NCBI RefSeq assembly: GCF_900116865.1
Contig: NZ_FPCD01000005.1
Coordinates: 1-64,000, forward strand
From: Butyrivibrio sp. M55
GTDB lineage: Bacteria > Bacillota > Clostridia > Lachnospirales > Lachnospiraceae
Reading direction: 5' to 3'
Length of the DNA: 64,000 nucleotides
Numbering within the stretch: the first letter of the stretch is position 1; each line of letters begins with the position of its first letter. Below, piece after piece: positions 8,486 through 16,864 of the stretch. A model generated the notes under the pieces. The model had not been told where the DNA came from. It did no database searches and saw only the letters and a list, made by a program, of their open reading frames with translations. The position numbers were made by a program, and so were the translations under genes.

Positions 8486-9982
8486 ATGATCAAAACAAAG
8501 TCATACAAGTTTTGGTTTTGCACGGGCTCTCAGGATCTTTATGGGGATGAAGTCCTGAGACACGTTGCCGATCATTCAAAAGAAATTGTTGAAGAGCTCA
8601 ACAAATCCGGAATGTTACCGTACGAAGTTGTATGGAAACCGGTTCTTATAACAAACCAGCTCATCAGACAAACTTTCAACGAGGCAAATGCTGACGAAAC
8701 ATGCGCAGGCGTCATCACATGGATGCACACATTTTCACCTGCAAAGTCCTGGATAATCGGACTTCAGGAGTTCAGAAAGCCTCTTCTTCACTTGCACACT
8801 CAGTACAATGAAGAAATTCCTTACGACACAATCGATATGGACTTCATGAACGAGAACCAGGCTGCACACGGTGACAGAGAATACGGTCACATCGTAAGCA
8901 GAATGCGTATTGAGCGCAAGGTTATCGCAGGCTATTGGAAAGATAACGAAGTAAGAAGCAGAATCGCATCCTGGATGAGAACCGCTGTCGGCGTCATGGA
9001 ATCAAGCCACATCAGAGTTATGCGAGTTGCCGACAACATGAGAAACGTTGCGGTTACAGAAGGTGATAAGGTTGAAGCACAGATCAAATTCGGCTGGGAA
9101 GTTGATACCTATCCCGTAAACGAGATTGCAGACAGCGTAGCTGCTGTAAGTGCTGCCGACGTAAGCGCACTACTCGATGAATATTATGACAAGTATGAGA
9201 TCATTCTCGACGGAAGAGATCCCGATGAATTCAAGAAACACGTAGCCGTTCAGGCTCAGATAGAACTTGGTTTTGAGAGATTTCTTGAGGAAAAGAACTA
9301 TCAGGCAATCGTAACACACTTCGGTGACCTCGGTTCACTCGGCCAGCTTCCCGGACTTGCAATCCAGAGACTCATGGAAAAAGGCTACGGATTTGGCGCA
9401 GAGGGTGACTGGAAAGTTGCCGCAATGGTTCGCCTTATGAAGATAATGACTGCAGGCATGAAGGACGCTAAGGGAACTTCAATGCTTGAGGACTACACAT
9501 ATAACCTTGTAAGAGGAAAAGAAGGAATACTCGAAGCTCACATGCTTGAGATATGCCCTACTATCGCAGACGGCCCTATCAGTATCAGGGTTAAACCTCT
9601 TTCAATGGGTGACAGGGAAGATCCCGCAAGACTCGTATTTACATCAAAGGAAGGAAAAGGTATTGCCACATCACTTGTTGACCTCGGCAACAGATTCCGT
9701 CTTATCATCAACGAAGTTGAATGTAAAAAGACAGAAAAGCCCATGCCTAATCTTCCTGTTGCAACAGCATACTGGACACCTTATCCGGATCTTTACACAG
9801 GTGCTGAAGCATGGATTCTTGCAGGCGGTGCACACCACACAGCATTCTCTTATGACCTCACAGTAGACCAAATGGCTGACTGGGCTGAGATCATGGGAAT
9901 TGAATCTGTAATTATTGATAGGAACACTTCTATACCGGCGTTTAAGAGAGACCTTAAGCTCGGTGAAGTATTCTATAGATAA
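8486..9982 (+). CDS. araA: L-arabinose isomerase
   Basis: This enzyme converts L-arabinose to L-ribulose in the cytoplasm, the first step of arabinose use. The 498-aa length is normal for the family. The conserved stretch GYGFGAEGDWK, followed by the LEDYTYNL region and a GGAHHTAF motif, marks the metal-binding active site. The start follows AAGGAGGGTTACAA. araB and araD are not in this window, so the rest of the pathway must be elsewhere. AraR control is indicated by the operator at 8380. Confidence 0.96.
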   Translation: MIKTKSYKFWFCTGSQDLYGDEVLRHVADHSKEIVEELNKSGMLPYEVVWKPVLITNQLIRQTFNEANADETCAGVITWMHTFSPAKSWIIGLQEFRKPLLHLHTQYNEEIPYDTIDMDFMNENQAAHGDREYGHIVSRMRIERKVIAGYWKDNEVRSRIASWMRTAVGVMESSHIRVMRVADNMRNVAVTEGDKVEAQIKFGWEVDTYPVNEIADSVAAVSAADVSALLDEYYDKYEIILDGRDPDEFKKHVAVQAQIELGFERFLEEKNYQAIVTHFGDLGSLGQLPGLAIQRLMEKGYGFGAEGDWKVAAMVRLMKIMTAGMKDAKGTSMLEDYTYNLVRGKEGILEAHMLEICPTIADGPISIRVKPLSMGDREDPARLVFTSKEGKGIATSLVDLGNRFRLIINEVECKKTEKPMPNLPVATAYWTPYPDLYTGAEAWILAGGAHHTAFSYDLTVDQMADWAEIMGIESVIIDRNTSIPAFKRDLKLGEVFYR

Positions 9983-10003
9983 CCCCACAAACCTCTTTTT
10001 TTC

Positions 10004-10137
10004 AAGGAAATACCGGCCATTACAGTATTTCCTTAACCACTTCGCGGGAAGTGCAAAACGCTTCGCGCTTCCCTAAAAAATTGCACAACTTATGCAAAAG
10101 GCTGACGCTTAGGTACCCCCGTAGCGTCAGCCTTTTG
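10004..10137. terminator. Terminators between araA and the lipid kinase gene
   Basis: Two hairpins lie in this convergent gap. The first has arms AAGGAAATAC (10004-10013) and GTATTTCCTT (10025-10034) but no T-run. The second, stronger one has 15-bp arms at 10095-10109 and 10123-10137 (CAAAAGGCTGACGCT and its complement) with T-runs on both strands, so it can stop araA and the opposing gene. Confidence 0.8.
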
Positions 10138-10147
10138 TATATCTTTA

Positions 10148-11050
10148 TTAATTCTTTGTCCTGATGGTTATAGCTTTCTCAATAACAGATACATCAGTCT
10201 CCTTGTAAGAACCGCCATATTCGCCGTCCAAAGTCCATTCAACTTCTTCAGAAGCCTTGAACGTAACATGCTTAACCTGCTTATATGTAAGGTACGGATT
10301 ATCGGGAAGCTTCATTGCAAGTGCCGAGATTATTGAATTAAACTCCGCAAGATTCTTAGGCGCGTGTATAAGGATAAGCTCCATCTGTCCGTCATCCTGC
10401 TGTATAAGCTCATCTCCAAAGAGCGTCATTCCCGCAACAGATGACGAGTTGCTCACTGCTCCGAAAACGTAGTCACCGCTCTCTTTTACTCCGTCCGCTT
10501 CAATTTCCATATGACAGCTGTATCCGATATTCTGCGGAAGTTCTGCAACCGCACTGAGTAAGTATGCCGCATAACCAAGAACATTTTTTAGTTCCTGATC
10601 CGTCGCGTAACTTACTTTAGAAAAAGCTCCGAATGCCGCAACATAGTTAAAATACGTGCCATTCATCTTTCCTACATCATACTTGAACGGCTTACCGTCC
10701 ACTGCAGCTTCGATTGCCTTCGCTCTTACTCCGGGTATTCCGAGGCCTTTCGCAAAATCATTTGTACTTCCCGCAGGTATGTATGACAAAATTGGCTTAT
10801 TGCACATACGCATTATCGCGTTTACAACATGATTAAGCGTTCCGTCGCCGCCGCTGCACAGTATGGCGTCTACACGACCGTCATACTGATAAATGATAGT
10901 TTCCGAGGTAATATCATCCTCAGGCAAAATAGGGAACACAACCGGCTCATATCCTGCCTTTGCAAACCTCGTAACTATGTCCAACGTATAGTTTCCTGCT
11001 TTTCCAACCCCCGCAGTTTTATTTATCAAAATAAGAACTCTTTTCTCCAT
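10148..11050 (-). CDS. Diacylglycerol/lipid kinase family protein
   Basis: The 300-aa protein belongs to the DAGK catalytic family (DgkB/YegS-like). It has the nucleotide-binding GGDGTLNHV motif near residue 65 and the PAGSTNDFAKGLG motif near residue 95. Such enzymes phosphorylate diacylglycerol or related lipids at the inner face of the membrane to recycle them into phospholipid synthesis. The start follows a CGGGGGTAACGCAT stretch. It is the last gene of a minus-strand run behind folA, 22 bp from it. Exact lipid specificity cannot be read from the sequence. Confidence 0.88.
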   Translation of the reverse strand: MEKRVLILINKTAGVGKAGNYTLDIVTRFAKAGYEPVVFPILPEDDITSETIIYQYDGRVDAILCSGGDGTLNHVVNAIMRMCNKPILSYIPAGSTNDFAKGLGIPGVRAKAIEAAVDGKPFKYDVGKMNGTYFNYVAAFGAFSKVSYATDQELKNVLGYAAYLLSAVAELPQNIGYSCHMEIEADGVKESGDYVFGAVSNSSSVAGMTLFGDELIQQDDGQMELILIHAPKNLAEFNSIISALAMKLPDNPYLTYKQVKHVTFKASEEVEWTLDGEYGGSYKETDVSVIEKAITIRTKN

Positions 11051-11072
11051 ATGCGTTACCCCCGTTGTAGCT

Positions 11073-11561
11073 TTATTTCTTTTTATATGTCCTGTACGTA
11101 TATGTTATGTCGAAATAAACCTGTTCCTCACTCTCTTCTACAAGTTCCCAGGCAGGGTTTTCATCAAGATTAGGAAAAAAACTGTCTGCCTGATATTCCT
11201 TATCGATAAAAGTGACAATAGCTGTATCACATTCATCGATAAATTCATTATACACGCTTGCTCCACCAATGATAAATATATCGTCGGAAGGAACATCTTT
11301 TAAAAGCTCAGCGAGCTCTTCCTTATTATGTGCAACAACAGCATCCTTTACTTCATAGTCTTTCCTTGTTGAAAGGATAATGTTACTTCTTCCGGGAAGC
11401 ACTACCCCTCGTGGAAAAGTCTCAAGAGTCTTGCGACCGTACACGATAGTCTTTCCCATTGTTAAATTCTTAAAATTCTGCTGATCGGCTCTGATGCTCA
11501 CCAAAAGGCGTCCCTGATATCCGATTGCCCAATTCTTATCCACTGCTACTATTGCTTTCAT
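11073..11561 (-). CDS. folA: Dihydrofolate reductase
   Basis: The 162-aa protein reduces dihydrofolate to tetrahydrofolate with NADPH. The N-terminal MKAIVAVDKNWAIGYQGRL, the acidic active-site residue in SIRADQQNF, MGKTIVYGRKTLETFP, and the nucleotide-binding FIIGGASVY are all DHFR features. The usual Pro-Trp pair of the Met20 loop is missing here (GRLLVSIRAD), which is unusual. The start at 11561 follows GGAGGAGAAT and gives the normal family length; a longer frame to 11717 is not needed. thyA, which produces dihydrofolate, lies 3 kb away on the other strand. Confidence 0.93.
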   Translation of the reverse strand: MKAIVAVDKNWAIGYQGRLLVSIRADQQNFKNLTMGKTIVYGRKTLETFPRGVVLPGRSNIILSTRKDYEVKDAVVAHNKEELAELLKDVPSDDIFIIGGASVYNEFIDECDTAIVTFIDKEYQADSFFPNLDENPAWELVEESEEQVYFDITYTYRTYKKK

Positions 11562-11579
11562 ATTCTCCTCCAAAATAGT

Positions 11580-11603
11580 AAAAGGCTGCAATATATTGCA
11601 GCC
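11580..11603 (-). terminator. Terminator between the DUF3048 gene and folA
   Basis: GGCTGCAATATATTGCAGCC (11584-11603) is a perfect 20-bp palindrome followed on the minus strand by TTTTACTATTTT. It lies between the DUF3048 stop and the folA ribosome site and could partly or fully separate their expression. Confidence 0.65.
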
Positions 11604-11622
11604 CTCATAGTCTATTATTTTA

Positions 11623-12750
11623 TTACTGTACAGTAAGTGAATCCCATGTATCAGCCGGAACAAGTGTGATATATGTCTTACCTGTGTTGATCTGAATCTC
11701 TTCGCCCTTATCGTCATAGTACTTAGTTACATGTGTCTCGCCGTCCTTAACCCATGTAATGTCCTTGGCAACACCGTTTGTGATATACCATCCGGGCTGT
11801 CCTGCTGCGATACAGTTGTAAATAAGATAACCGTGCTCATCATACTGATGGAAATCACATTTCTGGATGAGTACATTCTTGAAGCTGAGGGGCTCGTTAT
11901 CCTCTCCGTCCTCGTGACGTGAGCCGTACTCATAATACTCATATTCCTTAGTCTCTTCGTTATACTTAAGTGTTGAAGTATTGTGCCAGAAAGGAAGTGC
12001 AATCTCAGTTGCAGGATATGTTCTGTCATAAACCTTTGTAAGGTCTACTTCCTTACCGTAGGGAGCAAAGTTGAAGTGACTTCCTTCGTTCTTATACTCT
12101 GTATAAGTTGTTGAATATGCAGAATCACTCTTTTTGCTTGAGAAGTTCTTATCAAGATCTCCCTCGCAAACATACTCTGTAAATTCTCTGGGCTTACCGT
12201 TCTTTACTCTCTGGAATGTTCCTGAGAAATGCTGTGCCCAAGGATTCTTCAAATACTCATCGATATAGAAAGGGCCACCGTCATGGCAAAGAACCGCATT
12301 CCACTCAGCTGCAAGAAGAATGTTTGTGGGACGTGTACTTCTTACGCTACCCATCTGTTTGATCTGACCCCAATCCTTAACGATACACATAAGTCTTGTG
12401 ATTCTGTCATTCTGTGTGCTGTTCATAAGCTCATAAACAACGTCTGCTTCCGATGTTCCGAAATGAGGAAGCGCTGTCTTCTCATTATCAACCATTACAG
12501 CGATAGGACGCTGATCTTTGAGTTCTTCACTGATAGGCTCACCTGTGATCTCACTGAGGTACATTCCTTCAGGAATTTCAAAGTTCTCTGCTTCCTCTGA
12601 TGATGCCTCTGAAGAAGCATCGCTTGCAACATCTTCAACTGAAACTGAGAGTGATGAATCATCAGCTCCCTTATCTTTTCCACAAGCTACAACGGAAAAA
12701 GCCATAGCTGTGCACATTGCAATCGCAATAAATTTTTCCCTTTTTTTCAT
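11623..12750 (-). CDS. DUF3048 (YerB-like) lipoprotein
   Basis: The 375-aa product begins with a lipoprotein signal ending in FSVVACGK, followed by a Ser/Glu/Asp-rich linker to about residue 60. The rest is a DUF3048 domain with the characteristic RPIAVMVDNEK, EADVVYELM and MGSVRSTRP stretches. The family is exported and membrane-anchored in Gram-positive bacteria; its biochemical role is not established. The start is set at the ATG (MKKREKF) 9 bases inside the longest frame, since the GGGAG site touches the upstream ATG. A long intergenic gap on its upstream side holds its promoter region. Confidence 0.9.
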   Translation of the reverse strand: MKKREKFIAIAMCTAMAFSVVACGKDKGADDSSLSVSVEDVASDASSEASSEEAENFEIPEGMYLSEITGEPISEELKDQRPIAVMVDNEKTALPHFGTSEADVVYELMNSTQNDRITRLMCIVKDWGQIKQMGSVRSTRPTNILLAAEWNAVLCHDGGPFYIDEYLKNPWAQHFSGTFQRVKNGKPREFTEYVCEGDLDKNFSSKKSDSAYSTTYTEYKNEGSHFNFAPYGKEVDLTKVYDRTYPATEIALPFWHNTSTLKYNEETKEYEYYEYGSRHEDGEDNEPLSFKNVLIQKCDFHQYDEHGYLIYNCIAAGQPGWYITNGVAKDITWVKDGETHVTKYYDDKGEEIQINTGKTYITLVPADTWDSLTVQ

Positions 12751-12865
12751 AGTAAACATCTCCCAATTTTTCTTAGCTAATTAAGTCAATGCAATTATTT
12801 TACCAAATATCGCCTATTTTTTCCACCAAGAAATTATGATATGCTATTTGAAAGGGGGAAACGCC

Positions 12866-14470
12866 ATGAAACTTACCTTTATCGGCGCTGACCACGAAGT
12901 AACGGGCAGCTGCCATTTACTTTCCGCTTGTGGAAAAAATATTCTTATAGATTACGGAATGGAACAGGGCAAAGATTATTTCGAAAATGTTCCCATTCCC
13001 GTTTCAGCTCCCGAAATAGATTATGTATTTCTCACCCACGCTCACGTGGATCATTCGGGAAATCTTCCGCTTTTATACGCCAAAGGATTCAGGGGAAAAA
13101 TATACTCAACCGACGCAACCTGCGATTTGTGCAACATCATGCTCAGAGACTGTGCTCACATTCAGATGCAGGAAGCCGAATGGCGCAACAGAAAAGCCAA
13201 ACGAAATAAAGAAATAACGCAGATGGAGCCCTCCTATTCCATGGAAGATGCAGAAAAGACGATCAAGTCTTTTATTCCATGTAAATATGGCGATGAGATA
13301 ACCGTCTGTGACGGAATAAAGATACGTTTCACCGACATCGGCCACCTTCTCGGTTCGGCCAGCATTGAAGTATGGATTACTGAAAAAAATATCAGCAAGA
13401 AAATTGTCTTTTCCGGCGATATCGGAAACAAAGATCAGCCACTGATAAAAAATCCGCAGCTTACAGATTCCGCAGACTATGTTCTGATTGAATCAACCTA
13501 CGGAGACAGACTGCACGGGACTGAGAAACCCGATTATATAAAAGAGCTGTCGGAAATTCTCGACAGAACTTTTGCAAGAGGCGGAAATGTTGTCATCCCC
13601 TCTTTTGCCGTCGGAAGAACTCAGGAAATGCTATACTTTATCAGGAAAATAAAAAAGGACGGACTCGTAAGATCCTTCCCGAATTTCCCGGTATTTGTAG
13701 ACAGTCCGCTTGCCGTTGAAGCAACTGAGATATTCGATGAAAACCGATACGAATGCTACGATGAAGAGGCTATGGAACTTGTAAAGCGCAAGATAAATCC
13801 CATAACTTTTCCGGGTCTTAATCTTGCCATCACAACAGAAGAATCAAGAGCCATCAACGAAGACCCTGAGCCGAAGGTCATCATCTCTGCATCCGGAATG
13901 TGCGAAGCAGGCCGTGTAAGGCACCACTTAAAGCACAATCTCTGGCGTGAAGAATGCACAATTTTGTTTGTCGGCTACCAATCGGTCGGCACAACGGGAA
14001 GAACTATCATTGACGGCGCCGAACAGATAAAACTCTTTGGCGAAACTGTTGATGTTAAGGCAGATATCTGCAAGCTTGAAGGGCTTTCGGGACATGCCGA
14101 TAAAAACGGACTTATTGAATGGATAAACGGATTCAGCGCAAAGCGTCCCAAAAAAGTATTTGTCGTACACGGTGAAGACAGCGTATGCAGCTCTTTTGCC
14201 AAACTTCTCAGGGACGAGTACGGATTCGATACATATGCGCCTTACAGCGGAACTGAGTTTGACCTCGTGTCAGGAACCTTCATAAAAGAGGCTGTTCCTG
14301 TTCCCAAGAAGACCAAAGAAGCCACTCTCGTATCCGATGTCTATGCAAGACTCAAAGCAGCCGGTGCAAGACTTGTCGGCATAATCGCAAAGAGCGAAGG
14401 CATGACAAACAAAGACAAAGCAAAATTTGCAGATCAAATAATCGCATTATGCGACAAATGGGGAAAATAA
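12866..14470 (+). CDS. Metallo-beta-lactamase / beta-CASP ribonuclease-like protein
   Basis: The 534-aa protein has the zinc-binding HAHVDHSG motif near residue 60. A beta-CASP insert (about 210-400) and a C-terminal RMMBL-type segment with GLSGHADKNGL and VFVVHGE follow. This is the architecture of CPSF73-like RNA nucleases, which act as endo- and/or exonucleases on RNA; bacterial members other than RNase J are poorly characterised. A tail of about 65 residues after the RMMBL motif is unassigned. The start follows AAGGGGGAAACGCC. It leads a plus-strand run with thyA and the TraX-like gene. Confidence 0.88.
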   Translation: MKLTFIGADHEVTGSCHLLSACGKNILIDYGMEQGKDYFENVPIPVSAPEIDYVFLTHAHVDHSGNLPLLYAKGFRGKIYSTDATCDLCNIMLRDCAHIQMQEAEWRNRKAKRNKEITQMEPSYSMEDAEKTIKSFIPCKYGDEITVCDGIKIRFTDIGHLLGSASIEVWITEKNISKKIVFSGDIGNKDQPLIKNPQLTDSADYVLIESTYGDRLHGTEKPDYIKELSEILDRTFARGGNVVIPSFAVGRTQEMLYFIRKIKKDGLVRSFPNFPVFVDSPLAVEATEIFDENRYECYDEEAMELVKRKINPITFPGLNLAITTEESRAINEDPEPKVIISASGMCEAGRVRHHLKHNLWREECTILFVGYQSVGTTGRTIIDGAEQIKLFGETVDVKADICKLEGLSGHADKNGLIEWINGFSAKRPKKVFVVHGEDSVCSSFAKLLRDEYGFDTYAPYSGTEFDLVSGTFIKEAVPVPKKTKEATLVSDVYARLKAAGARLVGIIAKSEGMTNKDKAKFADQIIALCDKWGK

Positions 14471-14496
14471 AGTTATATATATTTAGGAGGAACGGT

Positions 14497-15348
14497 ATGT
14501 CAAAAGCCGATGAAATTTTTATTTCCATGTGCAACGATATCATGGAAAACGGAACATCAACAGAAGGTGAGAAAGTTCGCCCACACTGGCCGGACGGAAC
14601 TTCCGCTTATACCATAAAGAAATTCGGTGTCGTAAACAGATACGACCTTTCAAAAGAGTTTCCTATCATGACTCTCAGAAAGACCGCACTTAAGAGCGCA
14701 ACTGACGAGATACTCTGGATCTACCAGAAAAAAAGCAACAACATAAACGATCTTCACAGCCATATCTGGGACGAATGGGCCGATGAAACAGGCTCAATCG
14801 GAAAAGCCTACGGCTACCAGATTGCTCAAAAAAGCATATACAAAGAAGGCGAGTTCGATCAGATCGACAGAGTCATCTATGACCTTAAAAACAATCCTTT
14901 CAGCAGACGTATCATGACAAACACTTACGTATTCTCAGATCTTCACGAAATGAACCTGTACCCCTGCGCTTACAGCGTAACTTACAATGTCACCCAGAAA
15001 AAGGGCGAAGACAGGCTTACGCTCAATGCTGTACTCAATCAGCGTTCACAGGACGTGCTTGCCGCAAACAACTGGAACGTTGTTCAGTACGCGGTTCTTG
15101 TTCATATGCTGGCTCAGGTCTGTGATATGAACGTCGGCGAACTTGTACACGTTATCGCAGATGCACACATCTACGACAGACACATTCCTCTTGTAAAAGA
15201 GCTTATTAAGAGAACTCCTCTTCCCGCTCCCAAATTCACATTAAATCCGGACATAAAGGATTTCTACGAATTTACAAGAAATGACGTATCACTTGAAAAC
15301 TACGAAGTTGCCGGAGAGCAGCTTAAAGACATTCCTATTGCAATCTGA
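14497..15348 (+). CDS. thyA: Thymidylate synthase
   Basis: The 283-aa enzyme methylates dUMP to dTMP using methylene-tetrahydrofolate. Visible family features are the WDEWADETGSIGKAYG block, the presumed nucleophile Cys near residue 157 in NLYPCAYSV, the phosphate-binding NQRSQDVLAANNWNV segment, and VIADAHIYDRH near the C-terminus. The catalytic Cys sits in PCAYSVTYNV rather than the common PCHxxxQF, so two neighbouring residues differ from the better known enzymes. The start follows AGGAGGAACGGT and lies just past the stop of the nuclease gene. Confidence 0.93.
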   Translation: MSKADEIFISMCNDIMENGTSTEGEKVRPHWPDGTSAYTIKKFGVVNRYDLSKEFPIMTLRKTALKSATDEILWIYQKKSNNINDLHSHIWDEWADETGSIGKAYGYQIAQKSIYKEGEFDQIDRVIYDLKNNPFSRRIMTNTYVFSDLHEMNLYPCAYSVTYNVTQKKGEDRLTLNAVLNQRSQDVLAANNWNVVQYAVLVHMLAQVCDMNVGELVHVIADAHIYDRHIPLVKELIKRTPLPAPKFTLNPDIKDFYEFTRNDVSLENYEVAGEQLKDIPIAI

Positions 15349-15367
15349 CGAAGCGGAGCTTAGACTG

Positions 15368-16138
15368 ATGGACAAATTTGCAAGTTTCCGCAAATTATCA
15401 GGAAACACACTAAAAATAATAGCTTGCGTGACAATGCTTATAGACCACATAGGTGCAGCTATAATTGCTCCACTGGTAGAAGATGACATTTTACCCGTGG
15501 GGATGTCTTTTGACACCCTTAACGCGATATATAAGTCGATGAGATTTATAGGAAGGACTTCTTTCCCTCTCTTTATCTTTCTCATCGCAGAAGGATTCCT
15601 ACATACTTCAAGCAGACTAAAATACGCAATTAGTCTGCTTGTTTTTGCTTTGATATCAGAGCTTCCTTACGACTATGCCTTTTACAGCGGACTACATCTT
15701 GAAAACAATAACGTATGCATAACTCTTTTTCTTGCGCTTATCACATTATGGAGTGTAGACGCCGTAAGTAATTATTTTCAAAAAAGGAATCTGAATGCCA
15801 CTTATGCTATGGTCGCAGGTATCTTCATTATCCTGTTCACATCCGGCACTGCCGCTTTCATGCAGAGTGACTACAAATGCTATGGTATCTTCCTTGCAGT
15901 GATATTCTGCTTCTTTAAGCCTCTTTTCCCTTTAAATGTACTCGCCGCATATTTTGTTATTGCTTCATACAACACGGAATGGCAAAGTTTTCCTGCCTTT
16001 CTCCTCATATGTCTGTATAATCAAAAACAAGGTAAAAAGCTTGGCAGATATAAATATCTGTTCTACGCCTTCTACCCTGTTCATCTCATCATCTTATATG
16101 TGACCAGGCTTCTTATTGCCGGTGCACTTTCAAACTGA
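15368..16138 (+). CDS. TraX-like integral membrane protein
   Basis: The 256-aa product is largely membrane-spanning, with about seven to eight hydrophobic segments. It matches the TraX-like family, including the early LKIIACVTMLIDHIGA helix and the FPLFIFLIAEGFLHT segment. TraX of the F plasmid acetylates pilin, but chromosomal members in Firmicutes occur without conjugation genes and their substrate is unknown. The start ATG at 15368 (MDKFASFRK) follows GGAGCTTAGACTG; longer frames run into thyA. Its TGA directly abuts the complement TCA of the convergent gene's stop, leaving no intergenic base. Confidence 0.83.
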   Translation: MDKFASFRKLSGNTLKIIACVTMLIDHIGAAIIAPLVEDDILPVGMSFDTLNAIYKSMRFIGRTSFPLFIFLIAEGFLHTSSRLKYAISLLVFALISELPYDYAFYSGLHLENNNVCITLFLALITLWSVDAVSNYFQKRNLNATYAMVAGIFIILFTSGTAAFMQSDYKCYGIFLAVIFCFFKPLFPLNVLAAYFVIASYNTEWQSFPAFLLICLYNQKQGKKLGRYKYLFYAFYPVHLIILYVTRLLIAGALSN

Positions 16139-16726
16139 TCAATCGCCTACGATTCCCGCCATAGCTTCCTGTGCTGCAGCGATATTCGTTGTAGACAAAG
16201 TATATGTCTGCAACATATCCGTTGAAAATCTGACAGTGTTGTACTTATCTACGGTAACAACCGCATATTCCGTATAACCCGAATCCTTATCTCCGGTAAG
16301 TATATAGACCTCATCGCCCTTTAATACATCCATCTCAACTTCAACAGTAGCCTTGTTTGGCAATAGATCATTCTGATTAAATGATATCTCATATGTCCCC
16401 GGATAAAATGAATCCGGATCTTTTGTTATCGTTCCGCTGTATGGGAGCATCTCATCATTATCGTCTTTAACCGTTACCCGCTGAGTAAACCTGCTGTTTG
16501 TAGACAAATCTGCAACTATTTCTTCGTCGCTACCAGAAGCATCATCCTTTTTGTCATCGACGCCCAAATACTTAAGAAGTGTTTCTTCTGCGGCATAGTA
16601 TGCATCTTCGTTATCAGCTGCCTGCTGATTTGAACCGTGTCTGTTATAAACATGCAGACATACGGCTGACAAAGCAACTACAAATACCACAGCAAGAACA
16701 ATAACCACCCATCTTGCTCTTTTCAT
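16139..16726 (-). CDS. Membrane-anchored extracytoplasmic protein of unknown function
   Basis: The 195-aa product has an N-terminal hydrophobic helix (about residues 5-25) with flanking basic residues and no lipobox, so it is probably tethered to the membrane with the rest outside. A Ser/Asp/Glu-rich linker lies near 40-70. The C-terminal part is beta-rich, with repeated statements such as FYPGTYEISFNQNDLLP that resemble an immunoglobulin-like fold. I do not recognise a family. The ATG at 16726 after GAGGTGAAG is preferred over the GTG two codons earlier. No obvious functional neighbours. Confidence 0.7.
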   Translation of the reverse strand: MKRARWVVIVLAVVFVVALSAVCLHVYNRHGSNQQAADNEDAYYAAEETLLKYLGVDDKKDDASGSDEEIVADLSTNSRFTQRVTVKDDNDEMLPYSGTITKDPDSFYPGTYEISFNQNDLLPNKATVEVEMDVLKGDEVYILTGDKDSGYTEYAVVTVDKYNTVRFSTDMLQTYTLSTTNIAAAQEAMAGIVGD

Positions 16727-16864
16727 CTTCACCTCAAAACAAACTTTATACTTTTTTAACTTTTATTTCACAGAATAAACTAAAGTTTATCACAATTTGG
16801 ACACAAATTCCAATAGATTTTTTCAAAAATATTGCAAATTTTATTCAGTTTCTCAACAAACGCC

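Noticed and set aside
9671..9988. Open frame opposite the end of araA
   Set aside because: It is antisense to a well-conserved enzyme and has no start signal.
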